Assembly (NCBI GenBank): GCA_025924495.1
Contig: JAICIG010000463.1
Coordinates: 1 to 6,088, forward strand
Length of the DNA: 6,088 nucleotides
DNA from: Pirellulales bacterium
Lineage (GTDB): Bacteria > Planctomycetota > Planctomycetia > Pirellulales > JAICIG01
Reading direction: 5' to 3'
The translations under genes were made by a program, and so were the position numbers. The notes under the pieces were generated by a model, which was not told the DNA's origin, did not search any database, and saw only the letters and a list, made by a program, of their open reading frames with translations. This document shows, in pieces, positions 1 through 5,776 of the stretch. Numbering within the stretch: the stretch's first letter is position 1; every line of letters begins with the position of its first letter.

Positions 1-1664
1 AAGACCGGCACGAGCCCTGCGCGCGGGCGATCCGCTGCGAAGAACGCCGGAGCGGAGGCGGCGGTGGCAGTGTCAGTCGCGGCACGCTGAGTCGTCCATC
101 TCGAACTGCCATCGGTTTGCCGTCTGCGGTAAACGGCGACGGGCAGCCGCAGTCGCTCGTCGGCCAGGTCGAGCCGGTACATGATCTGATTGTACTCGTA
201 TCGCGGCGTCGTCTCCGTGTTGCCGGAGAACATGTGCGTGTAGGTCCCCTCGAAGAAAATGATTCGGCCGTCCTGCTGATTGAATTGAGGGTGCTGTTTG
301 GGATTATAGAAGCTGTATTGATCATGGGTCGCAATCTTGCGCGCATAGCGCCAAGGGCCGATGAGAGAGTCCGCCTCGGCGTACCAAAGCTCGCCCAGCA
401 TCGACTGGCCGCCGATTTGCACGGCAATCATGACCCACCGCCGTCGATAGGCGTTGAAGTAAACGCTGCCTCGATGGGCGACGACCGTCTCGCCCGTGTC
501 GGCATCCGCCAATCGGACAAGCGACTCTTCTGGTTTGATCCGCCCTGCTTCGACCAGCTTTGCCGCCGCGACGGCAGTGACGGCCGACGTCTCGCGTTTC
601 CAGCCCCATTGCAAACTGCCGTCGGAGCGACGATCCAGTTCGACTTTTTCAAGGGCATCCAGATCGAGCCGGCTGCCCTGTTTCAGGCAGCTAAACGCTT
701 CGTAGCGAGTCAAATCGCGCAAGGCATCAGCCTCTGCCGGGACCCGCACCAGCGGGAACGGATCGGCGAAGTAAACGTACTTTTGCTTGTCGCCCCCCTC
801 GTAGATCACAGGATGCCCCGAAGGCAGAACGGGCGAGCGGACGTCGAATTCGGCGACTTGCTCAAAAGCCTCTTTATTCGGGTTAAACTCTGCCAGCCCG
901 CGTGCGTAGATCGTCAGCGGCGGCTGCACCTTGGCGTAAGCCGCAAACATCCGCTCGCCTTTCTCGCCGTCGTTGAGAACGACCAAGCCATCGAGCCAGG
1001 TCGGCCCTTCGCCCGGCATTTGCGCCATCGGCCGTACAAATCCCTCGTCGTTCTGAAAATATGTGAGCTCGACGCCCCGCGCCGGATCGAGACCGCCGTT
1101 GCGCGGCAACAGCGAGGTCGCCCCGGTCGTGTGGAAATTGCCGAGCGGATGGCCAGGGCGGTTGGTATCGCCCCAGAACCAAAACATTTTTCCTCGAAAG
1201 ACGGCGGTCAACACGCTGTCGGAGCCAAGCACCTTGGCATTCAGCAGGGGCTGGCGAATTGGGGCGACGGCGCCGGAGAGCACGCTGTCGCGGTAGATGC
1301 CCGCGCCCGTCACACGATAGAGTCGTTCGGCAATATTCAGGCGTTTGATTTCCAGCCGCGCTTGGCCGCCCGGCTTCACATCCAGCGATTGTCCATGAAA
1401 TCCGAACACACGATCGGCCGGAAACTCGTATCCGTGGCTTTTCACGGAGAAGAACACCGACTGATTCATCAGGCCCGGCTCGTCGAATGCGACGATGCCA
1501 TTGCTGTCGGTCACATAGCGAATGTTGTTGACTGTCGACAGCTCGACGAGCGGAACTCCGCGACCCGTCTCGCTATCGACGACGGTGATTTGGAAGCAGC
1601 CTTCTGGTTCAGCCGTCGTCATACCAAGCAGGCAGGAGAGTATTAACGTAGAAACGAGCGACAC
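1..1664 (-). CDS. Secreted beta-sandwich plus beta-propeller-like protein, C-terminus beyond window
   Basis: The minus-strand frame is open from a GTG at 1664-1662 to the left edge, giving 554 codons with no stop. The GTG is preceded by a strong Shine-Dalgarno GGAGGAG (1676-1670) with a 5-base spacer. Residues 1-18 form a short hydrophobic signal peptide ending MTTA; the n-region has no basic residue. Residues 22-110 look like a transthyretin/carboxypeptidase-regulatory beta-sandwich (ITVVDSETGRGVPLVEL, then VTDSNGIVAF). From about residue 115 the protein resembles DUF4185/GH43-type propeller proteins: FWFWGDTNRPGHPLGNFH at 161-178, GPTWLDGLVVL at 220-230, YVYFADPFPLVRVP at 296-309, WYAEADSLIGPWRYARKI at 427-444 and GRIIFFEGTYTHMFS at 466-480. 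The tail after 525 is rich in Ala and Thr. It probably acts outside the cytoplasm. No catalytic residues can be assigned, and enzyme versus binding role is open. The reading frame is well supported; the family call is inference. Confidence 0.85.
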   Translation of the reverse strand, partial: MSLVSTLILSCLLGMTTAEPEGCFQITVVDSETGRGVPLVELSTVNNIRYVTDSNGIVAFDEPGLMNQSVFFSVKSHGYEFPADRVFGFHGQSLDVKPGGQARLEIKRLNIAERLYRVTGAGIYRDSVLSGAVAPIRQPLLNAKVLGSDSVLTAVFRGKMFWFWGDTNRPGHPLGNFHTTGATSLLPRNGGLDPARGVELTYFQNDEGFVRPMAQMPGEGPTWLDGLVVLNDGEKGERMFAAYAKVQPPLTIYARGLAEFNPNKEAFEQVAEFDVRSPVLPSGHPVIYEGGDKQKYVYFADPFPLVRVPAEADALRDLTRYEAFSCLKQGSRLDLDALEKVELDRRSDGSLQWGWKRETSAVTAVAAAKLVEAGRIKPEESLVRLADADTGETVVAHRGSVYFNAYRRRWVMIAVQIGGQSMLGELWYAEADSLIGPWRYARKIATHDQYSFYNPKQHPQFNQQDGRIIFFEGTYTHMFSGNTETTPRYEYNQIMYRLDLADERLRLPVAVYRRRQTDGSSRWTTQRAATDTATAASAPAFFAADRPRAGLVPV

Positions 1665-1669
1665 GACAT

Positions 1670-1676
1670 CTCCTCC
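1670..1676 (-). promoter_or_regulatory. Shine-Dalgarno GGAGGAG deciding a GTG start
   Basis: GGAGGAG on the minus strand lies 5 bases before GTG (1664-1662). An ATG at 1669-1667 touches the SD directly, with no spacer, and its frame stops at 1645-1643, so it is not the start. The site therefore selects GTG as the initiation codon of the left-hand secreted protein. Confidence 0.75.
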
Positions 1677-1706
1677 GTTGCCCGCGGCAGCGCCAGAATC
1701 AAGGCG

Positions 1707-1735
1707 ATTATCGCTCGCATGCGCGCCAGCAGCAA
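1707..1735 (-). promoter_or_regulatory. Candidate sigma70-like promoter for the left-hand secreted protein
   Basis: On the minus strand, TTGCTG (1735-1730) and GATAAT (1712-1707) are separated by exactly 17 bases. The -10 matches the TATAAT consensus at five of six positions and the -35 keeps TTG. Transcription would begin near 1700, leaving a leader of about 36 bases that contains the GGAGGAG ribosome binding site. This is sequence matching only; planctomycete promoter consensus is not firmly known to me. Confidence 0.4.
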
Positions 1736-1763
1736 TCTCCGACCGGGCGCCGCGAGGCGCTCC

Positions 1764-1792
1764 TTGGCGATCAGAGCTCGGGCGATCATAAT
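1764..1792 (+). promoter_or_regulatory. Candidate sigma70-like promoter for the RlmM-like gene
   Basis: TTGGCG (1764-1769) and CATAAT (1787-1792) are separated by 17 bases. The predicted start of transcription is near 1799, only about 8 bases before the ATG at 1807. The leader would then be extremely short and the GGAG at 1799-1802 would sit at the very 5' end, which lowers confidence. A compact hairpin, GCGCC (1747-1751), loop GCGA, GGCGC (1756-1760), lies just upstream of the -35. Confidence 0.28.
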
Positions 1793-1806
1793 CGGCGCGG
1801 AGCCTC

Positions 1807-2889
1807 ATGAGTCTGCACATTTTAACTTGCGAGCCAGGCTGGGAAGCCATTCTGATCGGCGAACTCGGCCGAGTGTTCCCAGGTTCATCGAATCGGCAAC
1901 TTGGCCCGGGGTGGATCGAAAGCCAGCAGCCTGCGGAGCTGCACACCTGCGAGCCGTGCGTCGCTTTCGCCGCGCAGTGCCTGCCGCAGGCTGAAGCGAT
2001 GTCGGCTCCCTCGATTTCCAAATGGGCGCAATCGGCGGGGGCGTGGCTCATCGAGGCTTTACGAGAACATGAAGGCCCATGGCGATTACACCTGTATTGC
2101 GTCCCGACGCCCGACGGCCCCGTCGGCCCGGCTCGCGTTCGTTTGATCGAGCAAGCCGTAGTCGATTTGCTGCGCAAGAAGCAGCGGCGACTTTTGCGGC
2201 TGCGGGTCGAAGAGCCAGCCGCCTTGTGGTCGAGCGACGAAGCGCTCGTTCAAATCGGGCTCGCGACGGCCACCACCGGCTTCGTTTCAGCGACTCTGCC
2301 GGAAGAACGGCATCGCCTGCGGCGCGTCGTATCGCGATTTCCTGGCGGCTTCGTGGAAATTCCGCCGGACGCCTCGGCGCCTTCGCGCGCCTTTAGCAAA
2401 CTCGCGGAGGTCCAGATTCGGCTCGGCCGTTCGGTTCTTGCCGACGAGCATTGCGTCGACCTCGGCAGCAGCCCGGGCAGTTGGGCTTATTTGGCGTTGC
2501 GCAAAGGCGCCCACGTGACCGCCGTCGACCGGAGCCCATTGCGCGAGGACCTGATGCGGCATGCTAGACTCAGCTTCGTTCGCGGCGACGCTTTTCGCTA
2601 TGAACCGCCTTCGGCCGTCGATTGGCTGCTCTGCGACGTGATCGCTTATCCCTCTCGCACCTTCGAGCTGCTGCATTCGTGGCTGGAACGCCGCTGGTGC
2701 CGTTGGTTCTGCACAACGGTCAAGTTCAAAGGCCAGGATGAATACCATAAACTCGAAGAGCTTAAGCACTGGCTCTCCGCTTCCGGCGCCGACTTCTTCC
2801 TCCGCCGGCTCTCGAGCAACAAGAACGAAGTCATGGCATTCGGCCAGGTGAGCGAGCCAGGAGGCGTCCCCTGGACGTCAGGGCTGTAA
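1807..2889 (+). CDS. rlmM: RlmM-like 23S rRNA (cytidine 2'-O) ribose methyltransferase
   Basis: The 360-residue product is close in length to E. coli RlmM (about 366), which methylates the ribose 2'-OH of C2498 in 23S rRNA using S-adenosylmethionine in the cytoplasm. The N-terminal half (about 1-165) is divergent and would correspond to the ferredoxin-like and THUMP RNA-binding region. The Rossmann methyltransferase domain begins near 190. SAM motif I is VDLGSSPGSWAYLALRKG (217-234), followed by VTAVDRSPL (237-245). The acidic motif DWLLCDVIAYPSR (272-284) matches the RlmM signature around the catalytic Asp. Candidate K-D-K-E residues are K198 (SRAFSKLAE), D277, K306 (TTVKFKG) and E341 (KNEVMAF). 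The start ATG has GGAG at 1799-1802, 4 bases upstream. The gene stands alone, divergent from the left-hand gene and 421 bases before the next. The MTase family is secure; the exact target is inferred from the RlmM-type motifs, and divergence of the N-terminal half leaves room for another rRNA site. Confidence 0.88.
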   Translation: MSLHILTCEPGWEAILIGELGRVFPGSSNRQLGPGWIESQQPAELHTCEPCVAFAAQCLPQAEAMSAPSISKWAQSAGAWLIEALREHEGPWRLHLYCVPTPDGPVGPARVRLIEQAVVDLLRKKQRRLLRLRVEEPAALWSSDEALVQIGLATATTGFVSATLPEERHRLRRVVSRFPGGFVEIPPDASAPSRAFSKLAEVQIRLGRSVLADEHCVDLGSSPGSWAYLALRKGAHVTAVDRSPLREDLMRHARLSFVRGDAFRYEPPSAVDWLLCDVIAYPSRTFELLHSWLERRWCRWFCTTVKFKGQDEYHKLEELKHWLSASGADFFLRRLSSNKNEVMAFGQVSEPGGVPWTSGL

Positions 2890-2977
2890 GGCAAGTTCCC
2901 ATTTTCAACTTAACAACGGAGCCGGCTCCGGCATTGGTGCGGCCGGCGACGTCAATCGTCCGTCCGGCTTTCAACTC

Positions 2978-3007
2978 TTGCGGGCGGTCGCACGCCGACC
3001 TTATAAT
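2978..3007 (+). promoter_or_regulatory. Candidate promoter with perfect TATAAT upstream of the PPC-domain gene
   Basis: TTGCGG (2978-2983) and a perfect TATAAT (3002-3007) are separated by 18 bases, inside the intergenic region. Transcription would start near 3014, about 297 bases before the ATG at 3311. A consensus TTGACA lies further down at 3054-3059 but has no good -10 at 16-18 bases; the TTTAAT at 3087-3092 is too far from it. One of these elements probably drives the PPC gene, but the sequence cannot decide which. Confidence 0.35.
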
Positions 3008-3015
3008 CCATCAAG

Positions 3016-3056
3016 CAAATTAAATGCGTCGAAAGTTCATCGGCGCAATTTATTTG
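3016..3056. repeat. Imperfect inverted repeat (11 of 13) just downstream of TATAAT
   Basis: CAAATTAAATGCG (3016-3028) and CGCAATTTATTTG (3044-3056) are inverted copies matching at 11 of 13 positions, separated by 15 bases. The dyad begins 9 bases after the candidate -10 at 3002-3007, so it spans the predicted transcription start region. It could be an operator for a dimeric repressor or a weak 5' mRNA hairpin. The AT content makes a chance dyad possible. Confidence 0.35.
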
Positions 3057-3310
3057 ACAACTTGTTTGCAATGGTTCGCACGCCGGTTTAATGTCAGAAA
3101 AAGCCAGGCGCTGGTCTGACCGGGCAGAGGGTAGGTCGGCGGCTGGCAGGCGGATCGCCCACCCACGACGGGCGCAGGCCGAGAGCAAGCTGGTATGCGA
3201 GCGAGTATCCGCTAGCTTGGTCCTGCCCGCGCTACCTGCCAAACGACGTTCCGCAACAGCTCGACCAACCCGGCCCCCGCCTTACGCCGAGAAAAAAGGA
3301 CCACGCTGCC

Positions 3311-5605
3311 ATGAAGCGATTCATTGCGGCAACTTTGGCGACGGCAGTTCTGCTGCCTGCCGCCCAGGTTCTCGCCCAGCCCCCGGCCATTACTCACACC
3401 GTTCCTGGCGCTATCGGCGTCGGCCAACCGATTGACATTACGCTGTTCGGCGCCAACCTCGCCGGCCCAACGGCGACCTGGAACACAATTCCTAATGCCA
3501 AGGTCGAGCTGACGCCAGGACTCGAAGGCAACGGCACGAAGGCTGATCAGGCGGCCTATCGCTTTACCCTGCCGCCCGAAACGCCGGTCGGCATTTATGC
3601 TTTGCGACTGGCCACTGGCAAGGGAGTTTCTAGCGCTCGGCTGGTGATGGTCGACGATTTGCCGAGCATTGCCGACAACGGCGCCAATAAAACAGTGCAA
3701 ACAGCTCAGCCATTGGCGCTCCCCGCTGCGGTCGATGGAACGTGCGAGCCGGAAAGTTTCGACTATTACAAATTGACGGCGGCCGCGGGCCAACGCATCA
3801 GCGTCGAAGTCGTGGCGCGCCGTCTCGGGTTCGCCTTGGATTCGGTCATTCGCCTGCTCGACGCCACGGGCCGCGAGTTGGCCTACAGCGATGACGAAGG
3901 AGGCATCGGCGCCGATAGCCGCTTTGCCTATCAGTTTTCCGCCGCGGGGGACTACTTTCTCGAAATCCGCGATATTCGCTATCAAGGCGGCGCGAACCAC
4001 CGCTACCGGCTCCGCATCGGCGACTTTCCGCTAGTCACCACGCCGTTTCCAATGGCCGGACAAAAAGGCGCCACGCCCAAACTATTAGCGGCCGGTCCAA
4101 TGGTGTCGCGCATGCCGCCAATGAATGTGGCAGTGCCCATGGCTGCTGCCGGCGATCGCGTGGCCGTGTCGGCCAAGTTTCCCGATGGGCAAGGTTCGGC
4201 GCCGATGACGTTGATCGCCTCGGGCCAACCCGAACAGGTTGAGTTCGAACCGAACGACGCGCCCGAAACGGCTACGGCCGTCACGCTTCCGTATGCCATC
4301 AACGGCCGCTTCGAAACGCCCAAGGACCGCGACTACTTCGAGATTCAAGGCAAGAAAGGGCAGCGTTTCGTGTTCGCCGGCCGGACTCGCAGCATCGGCT
4401 CGCCGACCGATTTGTTCATGCGGCTCTATAACGCCGCCGGCGGCGCGGTCGCCGAAGCCGAAGATGCAGGGCCGGAGGAAGGCGCGATCAACTTCGCCTT
4501 CCCTGAAGACGGCGTATATCGCCTGATGGTCGAAGATTTGTTGCAGCGCGGCGGCTCGGAGTTTGTTTATCGCGTCGAAGTCGAAGCGTATCAGCCGGGT
4601 TTCACCTTGGCGATCGACGCCGACAAATTCGACGCGCCCAAGGCCGGCGTGTTCCAGGTGAAAGTTACTTCAGCCCGGAGAGACTACAATGGGCCAATCA
4701 CGCTGGTTCTCGCCGGACTTGACGGCTGTGCCTTGGCGAACAATGTCATTCCCGAAGGCAAGAATGAAACGACGATGAACGTCACCTTGCCCGCGGCGCT
4801 CGAGTCGGGCCAGCTGCACGTGTTTCAAGTGGTTGGCCAGGCCAAGATCGGCGAGACCGAATTCCGCTCGCCGGCCAGCACATTGGTCAACTTGCGAAAG
4901 CTGTTCAATGGCCTGGCCTATCCTCCCAATGCGCTCGATGGGTCGCTGGCGCTTGGCATCGGACCGGTGTTCGCCGACTTTTTCCAGTTGGCCGTCGATC
5001 CGACTCCGGTTTTGTATTCGCAGTTGGCCGGCGCCGGCACGGTGACAGTCAAGCTGAGCAAGAGCAACGGTTTCGATGACCAGGTCACTTTGGCCATCGA
5101 TGGTCTGCCGCCGGGCGTGGCGGCCACCGTGGCGCCGATACCCAAGGGACAAGCCCAAGCGGCAATTGCGCTGGCCGGACCCGGTTCGCTGGCCGAAGGG
5201 GACTATACTTTCCGCATTATCGGCTCGGCCACATTCCAGAACCAACCGAAGCAGGTGGTGCTCGGCAACGCGATGTTGCGGGTCGTCAAGCCGGTTGAAG
5301 TCTCTGTCGCTCCCGCCGGACCGGTGAATCGAGGCGCTGCGCAGAAGCTCAAACTTTCGGTCGTGCGAGCCCCCGGCATCGGCGGACCGATCAGCCTGAA
5401 ACTGAAGAACCTGCCGGCCGGCGTCAGCGCCCCGGCGGAGATCGCGATCCCCGACGGACAGAACGAGGTGATGGTCGACCTGACCGCGGCTGCCGACGCC
5501 CCCGTGGGCGCGGCCAGCATTGCGGCGGTCGCCACGGTGAAGGTCAAAGAGAAGGCAGTGGCCATTGAGAGCGGCCCTGCCACCTTACAAGTGGCGATGC
5601 CGTAA
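3311..5605 (+). CDS. Exported protein with two PPC domains and three Ig-like C-terminal repeats
   Basis: The 764-residue product starts with a classical Sec signal peptide: basic MKR, a hydrophobic core to about 19, and predicted cleavage after VLA (residue 22). Residues 25-115 resemble an IPT/TIG-type beta-sandwich (IGVGQPIDITLFGANLAG, 35-52). PPC domain 1 spans about 140-237 (FDYYKLTAAAGQRISVEV at 150-167; GDYFLEIRD at 213-221). PPC domain 2 spans about 311-426, opening with EPNDAPETATAV and containing RDYFEIQGKKGQRFVF (340-355) and GVYRLMVEDL (401-410). The linker 245-280 is rich in Pro and Met. Three related beta-sandwich segments follow (about 446-512, 576-642, 680-745). There is no catalytic motif, no membrane anchor after the signal peptide and no sorting signal, so a periplasmic or surface adhesive or scaffold role is likely. 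AAGGA (3296-3300) lies 10 bases before the ATG, a slightly long spacing. In planctomycetes such proteins commonly sit beside DUF1549/DUF1553 proteins, which fits the next gene. Fold assignment is firm for PPC, moderate elsewhere. Confidence 0.9.
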   Translation: MKRFIAATLATAVLLPAAQVLAQPPAITHTVPGAIGVGQPIDITLFGANLAGPTATWNTIPNAKVELTPGLEGNGTKADQAAYRFTLPPETPVGIYALRLATGKGVSSARLVMVDDLPSIADNGANKTVQTAQPLALPAAVDGTCEPESFDYYKLTAAAGQRISVEVVARRLGFALDSVIRLLDATGRELAYSDDEGGIGADSRFAYQFSAAGDYFLEIRDIRYQGGANHRYRLRIGDFPLVTTPFPMAGQKGATPKLLAAGPMVSRMPPMNVAVPMAAAGDRVAVSAKFPDGQGSAPMTLIASGQPEQVEFEPNDAPETATAVTLPYAINGRFETPKDRDYFEIQGKKGQRFVFAGRTRSIGSPTDLFMRLYNAAGGAVAEAEDAGPEEGAINFAFPEDGVYRLMVEDLLQRGGSEFVYRVEVEAYQPGFTLAIDADKFDAPKAGVFQVKVTSARRDYNGPITLVLAGLDGCALANNVIPEGKNETTMNVTLPAALESGQLHVFQVVGQAKIGETEFRSPASTLVNLRKLFNGLAYPPNALDGSLALGIGPVFADFFQLAVDPTPVLYSQLAGAGTVTVKLSKSNGFDDQVTLAIDGLPPGVAATVAPIPKGQAQAAIALAGPGSLAEGDYTFRIIGSATFQNQPKQVVLGNAMLRVVKPVEVSVAPAGPVNRGAAQKLKLSVVRAPGIGGPISLKLKNLPAGVSAPAEIAIPDGQNEVMVDLTAAADAPVGAASIAAVATVKVKEKAVAIESGPATLQVAMP

Positions 5606-5642
5606 GTACAGGATGAAGGCAGAACGATGAGGCAAGTAGCAT

Positions 5643-5714
5643 GTAGGTTATGCTTTAGCATAACACGCGTCAGTTCAACTTAACCGCTGCCCGTTATGCT
5701 GAAGCATAACCTAC
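5643..5714. repeat. Pair of 22-base inverted repeats, each itself palindromic (REP/BIME-like)
   Basis: The left copy (5643-5664) begins GTAG and contains GTTATGCT-TT-AGCATAAC. The right copy (5693-5714) contains GTTATGCT-GA-AGCATAAC and ends CTAC. The right copy is the reverse complement of the left at 21 of 22 positions, and 28 bases separate them. Each copy can form an 8-bp stem, or both can pair as one 22-bp hairpin. In plus-strand RNA the single difference becomes a U-G wobble, so the long stem stays fully paired. The layout matches a bacterial interspersed mosaic element: two palindromic units in opposite orientation in an intergenic spacer. No T-run follows, so mRNA stabilisation or partial termination is more likely than a classical terminator. 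Confidence 0.8.
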
Positions 5715-5766
5715 GAAAACCTGCACCACAGAACACGCGAAACCGCGAGCAAGCTCAAAACATTAA

Positions 5767-5774
5767 GGGAGGAG
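5767..5774 (+). promoter_or_regulatory. Strong Shine-Dalgarno GGGAGGAG
   Basis: GGGAGGAG precedes the ATG at 5777. Counting from the GGAGG core (5768-5772) the spacer is 4 bases, close but workable. It is the strongest ribosome binding site on the plus strand here and supports the chosen start of the downstream exported protein. Confidence 0.65.
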
Positions 5775-5776
5775 CA

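Larger units (their letters stand above)
2890..3310. other. 421-base intergenic region with GC palindromes then an AT-rich island
   Basis: No convincing gene is present. Just after the methyltransferase stop is a perfect 12-base palindrome, GGAGCCGGCTCC (2918-2929), and GCCGGC recurs at 2921-2926 and 2942-2947. These could fold and help end transcription, but no T-run follows, so I do not call an intrinsic terminator. Positions 3000-3095 are clearly richer in A and T than the surroundings and hold promoter-like hexamers. Positions 3100-3290 are GC-rich again, with a short inverted repeat CAAGCT (3186-3191) / AGCTTG (3214-3219). If transcription begins in the AT-rich island, the following mRNA has a leader of roughly 300 bases. 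Confidence 0.6.
5606..5776. other. 171-base spacer between the PPC gene and the next exported protein
   Basis: This spacer joins two genes in the same orientation. Its main content is the palindromic inverted-repeat pair at 5643-5714. After it comes an A-rich stretch with a tiny CGCG-AAAC-CGCG stem near 5737-5748, then the ribosome binding site of the next gene. There is no obvious separate sigma70-like promoter, so cotranscription is plausible, with the repeat acting inside the message. Confidence 0.55.

Noticed and set aside
117..1646. Plus-strand open frame of 509 codons
   Set aside because: Antisense to the minus-strand gene, which has an SD, signal peptide and recognisable strands. The plus product has no domain, a composition typical of shadow frames (Arg, Ala, His rich) and no SD.
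1643..1720. Minus-strand 25-codon frame MRAIIALILALPRATEE... overlapping the GTG start, a possible leader peptide or alternative signal sequence
   Set aside because: No SD at proper distance, the predicted transcription start near 1700 is downstream of its ATG, and the GTG frame already has a signal peptide and strong SD.
2918..2947. Possible intrinsic terminator after the methyltransferase gene
   Set aside because: The palindromes are GC-rich, but the best stem is short or has a 15-base loop and no T-run follows.
2952..3242. Minus-strand 96-codon frame filling the intergenic region
   Set aside because: Begins with TTG, has no SD or domain, and spans the AT-rich promoter-like island; composition looks like translated non-coding DNA.
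3091..3435. Plus-strand 114-codon frame starting before the PPC gene
   Set aside because: No SD, Arg/Ala-rich sequence without domains, and it overlaps the PPC gene's signal peptide region in another frame.
3212..4000. Minus-strand 262-codon frame
   Set aside because: Lies antisense inside the PPC gene, with no SD or recognisable domain; a shadow of GC-rich coding sequence. The same applies to minus frames at 4670-5245 and 5203-5661.
5643..5714. CRISPR array or transposon ends
   Set aside because: Only two copies, inverted rather than direct, with a 28-base interval and no transposase or target duplication visible; REP/BIME-like is the better fit.
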